5,828 bases of DNA from Actinomycetota bacterium. GTDB lineage: Bacteria; Actinomycetota; Humimicrobiia; Humimicrobiales; Humimicrobiaceae. Both the position numbers and the translations under genes were made by a program. Below the pieces are notes generated by a model. The model searched no databases and was not told where the DNA came from. It worked only from the letters and a program-made list of their open reading frames with translations. Location of the stretch: the NCBI GenBank assembly GCA_003155275.1, contig PMCC01000127.1, positions 6,003-11,830 on the forward strand, in the 5' to 3' direction. Below, one piece after another: positions 1-5,611 of this stretch (its first letter is position 1; each line of letters begins with the position of its first letter).

Positions 1-132
1 TCTTTTTTCTACACTTTCAAAATATGAAAACACCATATCGATTTCGCTTTCTTTTGCAAAGTCATCTGCTATTTCAACTGTTATTGTCATTCCCATAAGG
101 TCTCTTGTTTGTTTTTTGTCCATTGTCTCCAT
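1..132 (-). CDS. apbE: FAD:protein FMN transferase (ApbE family), N-terminal fragment, cut by window edge
   Basis: ApbE moves FMN from FAD onto a threonine of target proteins. Forty-four codons are visible, running off the left edge. Seen: residues 10-21 read RDLMGMTITVEI, and after a short spacer comes IDMVFSYFESVEKR, which matches how the ApbE catalytic domain begins (conserved MGMP/TVEI strand, then the first helix before the RFSTY-type segment). I chose the ATG at 130-132; a second in-frame ATG at 121-123 would remove three residues. The upstream ATG has a weak AGG eight bases before it, while the second has GGAG only three bases away. An in-frame TAA at 136-138 rules out a longer N-terminus, so no signal peptide or lipobox is encoded. 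It lies 75 bp downstream of an FMN_bind protein, the expected substrate. The family call is firm; activity cannot be judged because the catalytic part is outside the window. Confidence 0.85.
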   Translation of the reverse strand, partial: METMDKKQTRDLMGMTITVEIADDFAKESEIDMVFSYFESVEKR

Positions 133-154
133 AATTTAAACCTGTGCCTGGCTT
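131..154. repeat. 24-bp perfect direct repeat, copy 1 (at the apbE start)
   Basis: This copy is identical to 203-226 over 24 bases and mismatches immediately on both sides. On the minus strand it carries the same codons as the end of the FMN_bind gene (SQAQV, stop) and ends in ATTAT. The next base, G, completes the upstream ATG of apbE, so the copy also supplies the AGG that may act as its weak ribosome binding site. Confidence 0.9.
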
Positions 155-202
155 CTTTTTGTTTCCCTAAGATTTCCTGTATATTTTAAGGTTATTGATT
201 TT

Positions 203-226
203 ATAATTTAAACCTGTGCCTGGCTT
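203..226. repeat. 24-bp perfect direct repeat, copy 2 (at the FMN_bind stop)
   Basis: This copy contains the last codons (SQAQV) and TAA stop of the FMN_bind gene plus five bases beyond it. It is offset by exactly 72 bp (24 codons) from copy 1, so both copies are in the same reading phase. The 48 bases between the copies show no further similarity to the flanking DNA, so this is a short duplication rather than a tandem array. Confidence 0.9.
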
Positions 227-882
227 AAAGCACTTGTTAATGAATTAATGAAAGCTCTGCTTGTATTAGTCGCCCCGGTAACTGTATTTACCTTTGCGCT
301 TTGAGCCTTAATAGCCTCAGCTTTAAGTATCGGTGTGGCATAAGTATTAATCTTGATTGATTCGCTTCTGTCATTGGGATAGCTTAGAAAAACTACATCC
401 GTAAGCTTTCCACCCTGGATTATTGCCCTTACCTGAACAAGGCCGTAATAAGCATCTGCGACATTCCCGTCGTACTGGCCGTCTTTATAAAGTGCATTTG
501 CTGCAGCAGCAGTTGTAGAAGCACTACTTGTAGCTGTGCTGGAGGAAGCTGCAGCCGTTGTTGCAGAAGTGCCACCTGAAGTTGTCTGGCCGGATGCAGA
601 TTGTGTTGTCTGCTGCGACACAGAATCGCCACCTTCTTCATTGTCATCTCCATTACCGCTAACAGCTAATGTTTCAGTCGTATTAGCAGGGGGCACAGTC
701 TCTGTCTGGCTTACGGTTGCGGTCGTAACTGTTCCCGAAGTATTCCCATTTGCGGCTGTGTCAGGCGGAGCATTATTTACTATTGCCTGTTGCGCGATAA
801 AGTAACGCTGATAAACCGCATAAAAGACAAAGCCAACAATAACCAGCAATGATACAAGCACTTTTTTTAAATGTATTTTCAT
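208..882 (-). CDS. Membrane-anchored FMN-binding (FMN_bind) domain protein
   Basis: Likely an extracytoplasmic electron carrier with covalently bound FMN. Seen, numbering from the ATG at 880-882 (224 aa): a basic start MKIHLKK, a single hydrophobic segment about 8-24, a long low-complexity Ser/Thr/Ala/Gly/Gln linker about 37-130 with a short acidic patch, and a C-terminal FMN_bind domain about 132-218 starting at YKDGQYDG. Residues 202-206 read TGATN, followed by TS. This is the (S/T)GATxT/S flavinylation motif, in which the GAT threonine (here Thr205) is the FMN attachment site in NqrC and RnfG relatives. A TTG at 907-909 would add nine charged residues; I prefer the ATG because it follows a purine-rich GAAAGAGAAAG stretch and puts the basic residues directly before the membrane segment. 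No haem, Fe-S or Nqr/Rnf domain accompanies it. The apbE gene 75 bp downstream supports flavinylation. Its electron donor and acceptor are not in the window. Confidence 0.88.
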   Translation of the reverse strand: MKIHLKKVLVSLLVIVGFVFYAVYQRYFIAQQAIVNNAPPDTAANGNTSGTVTTATVSQTETVPPANTTETLAVSGNGDDNEEGGDSVSQQTTQSASGQTTSGGTSATTAAASSSTATSSASTTAAAANALYKDGQYDGNVADAYYGLVQVRAIIQGGKLTDVVFLSYPNDRSESIKINTYATPILKAEAIKAQSAKVNTVTGATNTSRAFINSLTSALSQAQV

Positions 883-946
883 TTCTTTCTCTTTCTTTCC
901 AACCGGCAAAACCTGCTTTATAGTTATTTTTATATTAATATCCCTG

Positions 947-952
947 ATTATA
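947..952 (-). promoter_or_regulatory. Candidate -10 for the FMN_bind gene, with upstream TTCAT direct repeats
   Basis: A perfect TATAAT on the minus strand at 952-947 would start transcription near 940, about 57 bases before the ATG. No good -35 hexamer is seen. Instead TTCAT occurs on the minus strand at 978-974 and 967-963, 11 bp apart, with the nearer one ending ten bases before the -10. A third copy sits at 1008-1004. This layout resembles activator-dependent promoters of the OmpR/PhoB class, but the motifs are short and AT-rich. Confidence 0.4.
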
Positions 953-1125
953 AATTAAAAAAATGAAGAATATATGAAGTTAGCAAGATAATTTTTTGTT
1001 TATATGAACTTGCATTTGGATCCCCCCTCCCCCAAGTAAAAGTACTGTGGCTGCCCGAGCGTTGGCCTAATACTGATCAACGATTTGCCGGAAAGAATAA
1101 AGCTGAAGTTTTTTAAGGCACTATT

Positions 1126-2394
1126 TCACGCATCAGTCATTTCATCATGTTTTACCTGGGCCCCGCAGTAAAATTTAAATAATTCCTCTGTGGCAAGAGA
1201 AATTTTTGTAACTGCTGAAAGCTTGTTCTGGGGGTAAATATAGTACGTATCTTCCAGGGTAGACAGATCAATGCAGTCGCTCCCGCCCAAATAATCATAT
1301 TCAATATGGCAGGAATACATGGAAAGCGGCTCCTTGCCAAGAGAAAAAGATTTTCCTCCAAAATTGCCTTCCAGGTGAAACCCTCCCATATTGTGTGACA
1401 GTTTTGCATGTCCTAATCTTATATATCCTTTTGCATTAGGAAGAGAATCAACAATAACATCGTCTGAAAATTCATAAATCTTTTCCTCAATTTGCTTGCG
1501 AACCTGCCCCCGCTCAAATTCATACCAGTCAGGTATGTGGCTAAATTCCGTAATGCCACTTACCGCTTTTAATTCGCCAAGTTCAGACATGATCCACTCT
1601 TTGCCGCATTGCCTGCACCAAATCCTGTTTTTGTCTGAATCCATCTGATATTCTGTCATGCATCCGGGGCACTGATACAGGACTTTGTGAAGGCCTTTTG
1701 CGTTATTTTTATATTTTATAATTACATTATTTTCTTTTTGCCAGGCGTACTCATCATATATAAGGGCATTATTTATACGGTCATTTATTTGTTTGTTTGT
1801 AAGAGTTTTTATTTGATCCTTGGTGATAATCTGCGTAATCCGGGCTTGCAGGCGATTGCCCCGTTCTGTTAAATTCCAGCAGGGAGAATTCAGGTAATTT
1901 CCGTTCATGTTAAGGACCACGACAGGGACATTTAAAAACTTTACCAGTTTGGCTAGGGATTCAGGCAGTATAGCAGTTGTTCCAGCAAGAGAATATCTCG
2001 CCTCCGGATGTAATACTATTATATCCTTATTAATATTGACTACCTGGTTTATATGTCTTATCAGGCCTATGTCGTTTGTAAACTTACGCTTGCAAATACA
2101 GCCCACCTTTCTTAAAAGTGCCTCCCTGCCAATAAAGCCGTCAATTGCCACTACATAGTTTGCCCTATGAGGAAAAATAGCTGCTGTCATAACCTTAAAA
2201 TCCATGAAAGATGTGTGGTTGGATAATAGGACATAAGGCGGCTTAAGCCCTTTCATGCCGACTTTGTTTATCTTTAACCGATGCTTCCAGACTGAAGGAA
2301 AACTAAGCAGCCAGGTCACCGGCCTTAAATAGTTTTTTTGTCTCTGTGGCTTTTTGGCCATGTCAAATCGTTGAAATTTATCTGCTTTTTCCAT
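1126..2394 (-). CDS. PlsC-type lysophospholipid acyltransferase with C-terminal zinc ribbon
   Basis: Probably transfers an acyl chain to lysophosphatidic acid or another lysophospholipid at the inner membrane face. Seen in 422 aa: an LPLAT domain about 25-210 with the catalytic N-H-x4-D motif (NHTSFMD, His60 and Asp65), a second block at 86-105 (GFIGREALLRKVG), a third block HPEARYS at 129-135 where most family members have PEGTRS, and NVPVVVLNM at 155-163. After this comes a four-Cys zinc ribbon (Cys242, Cys245, Cys260, Cys263) and a roughly 150-residue C-terminal region with repeated Gly/His/Tyr-rich strands (for example LGHAKLSHNMGGFHLEG and SCHIEYDYLGG). PlsC is normally about 200-250 aa, so the C-terminal half is extra. 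The architecture resembles long clostridial acyltransferases I recall. The ATG has AGAGG eleven bases upstream, slightly far. No hydrophobic signal segment is obvious. The substrate is unknown, so no gene symbol is given. Confidence 0.85.
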   Translation of the reverse strand: MEKADKFQRFDMAKKPQRQKNYLRPVTWLLSFPSVWKHRLKINKVGMKGLKPPYVLLSNHTSFMDFKVMTAAIFPHRANYVVAIDGFIGREALLRKVGCICKRKFTNDIGLIRHINQVVNINKDIIVLHPEARYSLAGTTAILPESLAKLVKFLNVPVVVLNMNGNYLNSPCWNLTERGNRLQARITQIITKDQIKTLTNKQINDRINNALIYDEYAWQKENNVIIKYKNNAKGLHKVLYQCPGCMTEYQMDSDKNRIWCRQCGKEWIMSELGELKAVSGITEFSHIPDWYEFERGQVRKQIEEKIYEFSDDVIVDSLPNAKGYIRLGHAKLSHNMGGFHLEGNFGGKSFSLGKEPLSMYSCHIEYDYLGGSDCIDLSTLEDTYYIYPQNKLSAVTKISLATEELFKFYCGAQVKHDEMTDA

Positions 2395-2509
2395 AAATAT
2401 GGAGACCTCTAAAATAAATAAATGTATTGATTACGATGATTGCACAGATCTCTGCCTGGCTGGAGCCATTTACCAGCCTTTACCAGACGTGGGTATTTTT
2501 GTTTTTTTA

Positions 2510-3151
2510 TTAAAAATCGGCCCCATAAATAAAATTATTTGAATTTTTGTCTTCAAGCCAGCTGGCAAGAGTGTGGCCATTTTTATCTTTATCTGAAATG
2601 AATTCCGAGACCGGCACTATGCTGTCAAAAACTGTCTTAATCTCACTATTGCATAATGACCAATCAATGTCTTTTGACAATGGTGAAATACATGCTTCGC
2701 ACCCCTGGCTGTATTCCCCGGTGCAAAAATATTCAACAAGGCTGTCTTCAGGCAGAAATATACCATGGGCAAAACCGGGAGGTACCCAGATCCATTCCCC
2801 AAAACTGTCCTGCCTTTTTACTTTCATCTCATAAGCGATTATTTTTCCAAGTGTCGGTGAGTTTTTCCTGATATCAAGCGCAAAATCTATCAAACTGCCT
2901 GTGACCGGGCGGACAAGCTTGCCCATATAAGGGTTCCACTGAAAGTGCAGCCCCCTGAAAGTGTTTTTATATGAAAAACTCTCATTTGCCTGTAAAAATT
3001 CCTGGTCTTTCTTAAACGGAAGCTCTTTATTGCCGAAAAAGTCACTGTTCCTGAAATGCTCGGTAAAATAGCCTCTGTGATCAGCAAAGCGGCCGTATTT
3101 AAATACTCTTATTTCCGGTATTTTTAACTGAATTATTTCCAATACTTTCAT
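2510..3151 (-). CDS. dTDP-4-dehydrorhamnose 3,5-epimerase family protein (RmlC-like)
   Basis: RmlC enzymes epimerise C3 and C5 of dTDP-4-keto-6-deoxyglucose on the way to dTDP-L-rhamnose for surface polysaccharides. Seen in 213 aa: DHRGYFTEHF (24-33), then FRGLHFQ (65-71) with the catalytic histidine at 69, GKLVRPVTGSLIDFALDIR (77-95), the cupin signature WVPPGFAHGIFLPED (122-136), and VEYFCTGEY (139-147) with candidate catalytic tyrosines 141 and 147. The family's usual DP before the IDW strand reads SP here (156-157). The C-terminal SDKDKNGHTLASW segment also matches family tails. Length fits the usual 180-210 aa. The ATG at 3149-3151 has AAGG nine bases upstream. No rmlA, rmlB or rmlD is nearby, so the exact sugar substrate is open and the symbol is withheld. 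It is cytoplasmic and may serve the envelope theme of its neighbours. Confidence 0.87.
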   Translation of the reverse strand: MKVLEIIQLKIPEIRVFKYGRFADHRGYFTEHFRNSDFFGNKELPFKKDQEFLQANESFSYKNTFRGLHFQWNPYMGKLVRPVTGSLIDFALDIRKNSPTLGKIIAYEMKVKRQDSFGEWIWVPPGFAHGIFLPEDSLVEYFCTGEYSQGCEACISPLSKDIDWSLCNSEIKTVFDSIVPVSEFISDKDKNGHTLASWLEDKNSNNFIYGADF

Positions 3152-3184
3152 TTATCCCAACCTTTTTATATTAAATACTCAGTG

Positions 3185-3190
3185 ATTATA
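3185..3190 (-). promoter_or_regulatory. Candidate -10 for the RmlC-like gene
   Basis: A perfect TATAAT on the minus strand at 3190-3185 predicts a start near 3178, about 27 bases before the ATG at 3151, leaving room for the AAGG site. A TTGACC lies only nine bases upstream of it, too close to be its -35. At 17 bases the hexamer is TTCAAT, a weak match. An AT-rich dyad (3202-3217) overlaps this upstream region. Confidence 0.4.
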
Positions 3191-3201
3191 ACTTCTTTTG
3201 G

Positions 3202-3217
3202 TCAATTATTGAATTGA
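3202..3217. repeat. Inverted repeat TCAATT-ATTG-AATTGA upstream of the RmlC-like gene
   Basis: Six-base arms flank a four-base centre, and a further AATTGA half-site lies at 3225-3230. The dyad sits about 12 bases upstream of the candidate -10 in the 112-bp spacer between the L,D-transpeptidase and epimerase genes. It could be an operator. It is too AT-rich and has no T-tract suitable for a terminator on either strand. Confidence 0.4.
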
Positions 3218-3263
3218 TTATTAAAATTGAGCTTAAAATGATTATTTGGCAGCTAGTTTTATT

Positions 3264-4406
3264 TCAGTTATGAATGCTTATTCTTATACCGAGCGGCAGT
3301 GTCTCATAGAGCCATTTTGCGTCTTCAAGCGCAAGCCTTATACAACCATGGCTCACAGGGCTGCCAATTTTATTAAGCTCCTCTATCATCATATTGCCGG
3401 CGGAATCATAAGGCACACTGTGAAAAAGATATGACCCGTAAAACCTTGTCCAGTAATAAGCGCCCATAGCAAATTTCGGGATCCAGGCATAATATATCTT
3501 CTGGTTTGTGGTATATGTTCCCTGTGGAGTCGGTGTTTCTGGTTTTCCTCCTGAACATGCCATATTTTTTATAGCAACATTTTTATATAGGACAGTAACC
3601 CGTTGAGCCGTAAGATTTACATCAATGAGAAAATTTGTTGTGTCGGCATAATCAACAACAATTTGCGGTGCAGTTTCATCAGCGCTGCTTTCACCGGAGG
3701 AGTTCGGGTTATCGACCCAGTTAAGGCTTATTTCTGCAGCTGCCGACCCCTGAGAGTTTGCAGCTTCACAGACAAGAGTAAAGGACTGGCCCTGTGCCAG
3801 GTTTACCTGGGCGACATTTAGGCCCCAGGCACTATTGCTGTCATCTTTGTTGAATTTTATTTGTGGAAAAGGCTCACCAATAACATCGGCTCTGACTCTG
3901 TAAAAGCAGACCTGGTTTTCCTGTGCATATTCAGGTCCTGATATTACCTGAAGGCTGACCTCCGGGGCCTTTGGGGTTATTTTAATGTCCTGGCCTTCAG
4001 ATCCTGACTGGTTGTTTTGCGATGCAGTTTCATCAGGGATATTTGTAGGCTGGCTTTCGTCAGGATTTTGGGAATCACCTGTTTGATTGCCGGAATTTGT
4101 GCTGCCGATGGTTTCATCAGTTACAGAATCCGTCCCCTGCCCTGTTTTTGCTGTATCGTCTAAAGTATTTTCCCCACCCTGAACATTGTTATCATCGATA
4201 TTTTCAACTGCATTATTTTCACTGCTGATGCTGTCACTTACCCCTGTTTGGGTTTGTAAAATTGTAGAAGAGGCCGGGTTTGACAAATCATTTTCTGCGG
4301 AACTTGTACTTCCTTTCAAAGAACATCCGGCCAAAAATATAAGTGAGACTATTATAAACAGCCCAATAAGGAGAGTTGTTTTTGTATTCTTAATTTTTAA
4401 TTTCAT
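3264..4406 (-). CDS. L,D-transpeptidase (YkuD) lipoprotein with Ig-like domain
   Basis: Predicted to form L,D (3-3) peptidoglycan cross-links or attach proteins to the wall from outside the membrane. Seen in 380 aa: a lipoprotein signal peptide with basic start, hydrophobic core about 11-25 and lipobox LAGC (Cys28); a long disordered linker about 29-140 rich in Ser, Thr, Asn, Asp, Gly and Gln; an Ig-like domain about 145-232 (Cys167, Trp194, then CEAANSQGS from Cys213, the I-set pattern); and a YkuD domain about 258-378. The catalytic signature SHGCIRL is at 352-358 with nucleophile Cys355, preceded by YLFHSVPYD around His329. All core catalytic residues are present, so it should be active. 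The ATG at 4404-4406 is fixed by a stop codon directly upstream; AAAGG lies 15 bases away, so the ribosome site is poor. Its promoter probably lies in the palindromic region 4545-4585 shared with the divergent HD gene. Confidence 0.92.
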   Translation of the reverse strand: MKLKIKNTKTTLLIGLFIIVSLIFLAGCSLKGSTSSAENDLSNPASSTILQTQTGVSDSISSENNAVENIDDNNVQGGENTLDDTAKTGQGTDSVTDETIGSTNSGNQTGDSQNPDESQPTNIPDETASQNNQSGSEGQDIKITPKAPEVSLQVISGPEYAQENQVCFYRVRADVIGEPFPQIKFNKDDSNSAWGLNVAQVNLAQGQSFTLVCEAANSQGSAAAEISLNWVDNPNSSGESSADETAPQIVVDYADTTNFLIDVNLTAQRVTVLYKNVAIKNMACSGGKPETPTPQGTYTTNQKIYYAWIPKFAMGAYYWTRFYGSYLFHSVPYDSAGNMMIEELNKIGSPVSHGCIRLALEDAKWLYETLPLGIRISIHN

Positions 4407-4544
4407 TTATGGTAAACAGGACCTTTGCTGGCCGGTAATTTTAATATCTTCTAGCTATTCAAGAGTTTTTATTTCCGAAATACCAGCTATTCTATCATAT
4501 CTTCAATAAAAAGAATCAGGAAAACCATCAAACTTTAAAATAAT

Positions 4545-4562
4545 AAAGTATAATTATACTTT
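4545..4562. promoter_or_regulatory. 18-bp perfect palindrome with -10 hexamers on both strands
   Basis: AAAGTATAATTATACTTT is its own reverse complement. TATAAT is present on the plus strand at 4549-4554 and on the minus strand at 4558-4553, overlapping at the centre. For the minus strand, TTAAGA (4581-4576) lies 17 bases upstream and matches four of six -35 positions, giving a plausible L,D-transpeptidase promoter starting near 4546 with a leader of about 140 bases. For the plus strand no good -35 is visible. It may be both promoter core and operator for the divergent pair. Confidence 0.6.
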
Positions 4563-4564
4563 GT

Positions 4565-4585
4565 TTTATTAAGATTCTTAATAAA
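4565..4585. repeat. 9-3-9 perfect inverted repeat next to the palindrome
   Basis: The arms TTTATTAAG (4565-4573) and CTTAATAAA (4577-4585) flank ATT. It begins two bases after the 18-bp palindrome ends and overlaps the likely -35 of the minus-strand promoter. It ends 38 bases before the HD gene start. Without GC content or a T-tract it is unlikely to terminate transcription; operator or leader hairpin are the alternatives. Confidence 0.55.
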
Positions 4586-4623
4586 GGTTGATAAATATCA
4601 TTAAATATTATCAGGGGAGTCAA

Positions 4624-5115
4624 ATGGACAAAGAGCTGAAAAATAAAATAATTAAAAAAATGATGGCTTATTTTGCTTACAACAGCAATCACATTAATCA
4701 TGCTTACAGAGTACTTCATTATGCAGAAGAAATCTCAGGTATTGAAAATGGTGTTCCAGATGTAGTAATTTCTTCAGCCATTTTGCATGATATTGGTATT
4801 CCAGACTGTGAAAAGAAATATAAATCAACTGAGGGCCAGCTGCAGGAGATAGAAGGTCCGCCGGTTGCAAGGGAAATCCTTGAGAGCTTGCGAGTGAATG
4901 AAAAAACAATAAAAGAAGTTTGTGAGATTATTGGCTGCCACCATAGCCCCGGTGAAATTGATACTGTGAATTTTAAAATAATGTGGGACGCTGACTGGCT
5001 GGTTAATTTGCCTGATGTTTATGATGTTAAAGACAGGGTAAAACTGCAAGAGATTATTTCTGAAACTTTCATGACTAAAACAGGCCTTAAAATAGCAAAA
5101 GAACTTTATCTATAG
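4624..5115 (+). CDS. HD-domain phosphohydrolase
   Basis: A metal-dependent phosphohydrolase of the HD superfamily; the substrate (nucleotide or other phosphate ester) cannot be told from sequence. Seen in 163 aa: His26 in NHAYRVLHYAEEI, the defining His55-Asp56 pair in AILHDIG, a HHSPG motif with His106-His107, and WDADWLVNL with Asp122 and Asp124, together giving the H...HD...D metal-ligand set. EGPPVAREIL (78-87) is also typical of small stand-alone HD proteins. It is soluble, with no signal or membrane segment. The ATG at 4624 is preferred because AGGGGA lies five bases upstream; an in-frame TTG at 4588 would add 12 residues without such a site. It is transcribed away from the L,D-transpeptidase gene across the palindromic region. 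No partner domain (GGDEF, RelA synthetase, sensor) is attached, so it is a single-domain enzyme. Confidence 0.87.
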   Translation: MDKELKNKIIKKMMAYFAYNSNHINHAYRVLHYAEEISGIENGVPDVVISSAILHDIGIPDCEKKYKSTEGQLQEIEGPPVAREILESLRVNEKTIKEVCEIIGCHHSPGEIDTVNFKIMWDADWLVNLPDVYDVKDRVKLQEIISETFMTKTGLKIAKELYL

Positions 5116-5301
5116 CTCTATAGCCTGGGCGCTGTAAAAATAATTATAACAATTTAAGAGAAGTTCTCATTTTAACGATAATTTCCTTAACCAAAGTGGT
5201 CATTTGGCATTACAAACGCCGTGTTGTCGTATGTTAGTTAAACCTGTAATTTGTATTTAAGAAATCTAATAGCATTTCTAAAAATATGGTATTATGTTTG
5301 T
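5116..5301. other. 186-bp spacer between the HD and DUF2007-like genes
   Basis: No open gene, RNA gene or convincing terminator was seen. Small symmetric elements are GAGAAgTTCTC (5158-5168) and CCAAA/TTTGG arms with a seven-base centre (5191-5207). Neither is followed by a T-tract. The right end carries the likely promoter of the next gene. Confidence 0.5.
5287..5295 (+). promoter_or_regulatory. Extended -10 promoter predicting a leaderless transcript
   Basis: TGG followed by TATTAT (5290-5295) fits an extended -10 element. Counting seven bases from the last T places +1 at 5302, the A of the ATG of the DUF2007-like gene. No clear -35 is seen at 16-18 bases, which an extended -10 can tolerate. 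No Shine-Dalgarno site precedes this ATG, consistent with a leaderless mRNA. Confidence 0.45.
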
Positions 5302-5535
5302 ATGAGTGATTTAAAAATTTTAAAAATATTTGGGTCGCGGATCGAAGCGGAAATTGCAAAGGGGTTCCTGCAAAGCAATGATATAAATTCTGCGATAATT
5401 TCTGACGATGCGGGAAGCATGTATCCTGCGCAGGATATTGTATGCGGAGTCAGGCTCATGGTAGGTGAAAAAGATTTCCTGAACGCAAAGGAGCTTCTTG
5501 ATGCGCTTGACTTTGAAACTGAGGAAGATTCTTAA
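5302..5535 (+). CDS. Small DUF2007-like protein (putative signal-transducing protein)
   Basis: A 77-residue cytoplasmic protein resembling the DUF2007 family, whose biochemical role is not established. Seen: LKILKIFGSRIEAEIAKGFL (a strand, then a helix carrying the EAEIAKGFLQ segment), then DINSAIISDD, a loop with YPAQDIV, the strand GVRLMVGEKD and a closing helix LNAKELLDAL, giving the family's compact beta-alpha-beta-beta-alpha order; the tail is acidic (DFETEEDS). I chose the ATG at 5302. A TTG at 5251 would add 17 mostly hydrophobic residues outside the family's usual extent. Neither start has a Shine-Dalgarno site, but the ATG sits at the predicted transcription start. It lies between an HD phosphohydrolase and an aldolase gene, which does not reveal its function. 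The family assignment is by pattern recognition only. Confidence 0.7.
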   Translation: MSDLKILKIFGSRIEAEIAKGFLQSNDINSAIISDDAGSMYPAQDIVCGVRLMVGEKDFLNAKELLDALDFETEEDS

Positions 5536-5581
5536 AGAGTAAAAATTTTTATATTTTATTGTTAGTGGAATTAATATAGAA

Positions 5582-5611
5582 TTGCTATTTTAAACCAACA
5601 TTTTTTATTAA
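5582..5611 (+). promoter_or_regulatory. Weak candidate promoter for the aldolase gene
   Basis: TTGCTA (5582-5587) and TATTAA (5606-5611) are 18 bases apart, each matching four of six consensus positions. This would start transcription near 5618 and leave about 23 bases before the ATG, enough for the AAGGA site at 5630-5634. The region is very AT-rich, so chance matches are likely. Confidence 0.25.

Noticed and set aside
883..909. TTG start extending the FMN_bind protein by nine residues
   Set aside because: The TTG has only a poor AGG three bases upstream, and the extension separates the basic residues from the membrane segment. The ATG at 880-882 is the simpler choice.
1687..1872. 61-codon plus-strand ORF inside the acyltransferase gene
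   Set aside because: It is antisense to a well-supported coding region, has no recognisable domain and no upstream ribosome site that I could see. The same holds for the other ORFs overlapping real genes.
2458..2478. GGCTGG/CCAGCC hairpin with nine-base loop and tandem TTTACCAG repeats (2469-2476, 2479-2486) in the epimerase-acyltransferase spacer
   Set aside because: The stem is short, the loop is large, and no T-tract follows on either strand, so a terminator call is not supported.
3191..3206. TTGACC (minus strand, 3206-3201) as -35 of the epimerase promoter
   Set aside because: It is only nine bases from the TATAAT at 3190-3185, and no -10 lies at the proper distance downstream of it.
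4453..4492. AGCTATTC direct repeats (4453-4460 and 4485-4492) and TATTTCGGAAATA symmetry in the L,D-transpeptidase leader
   Set aside because: Eight-base repeats in a short AT-rich stretch can arise by chance, and I saw no riboswitch or attenuator fold.
4588..4623. TTG start extending the HD protein by 12 residues
   Set aside because: A strong AGGGGA site directly precedes the ATG at 4624, and the extension would translate through that ribosome binding site.
5158..5168. GAGAAgTTCTC symmetry downstream of the HD gene
   Set aside because: It is only five bases per arm around a single base, cannot form a stable hairpin, is not followed by a T-tract and matches no operator I can name with confidence.
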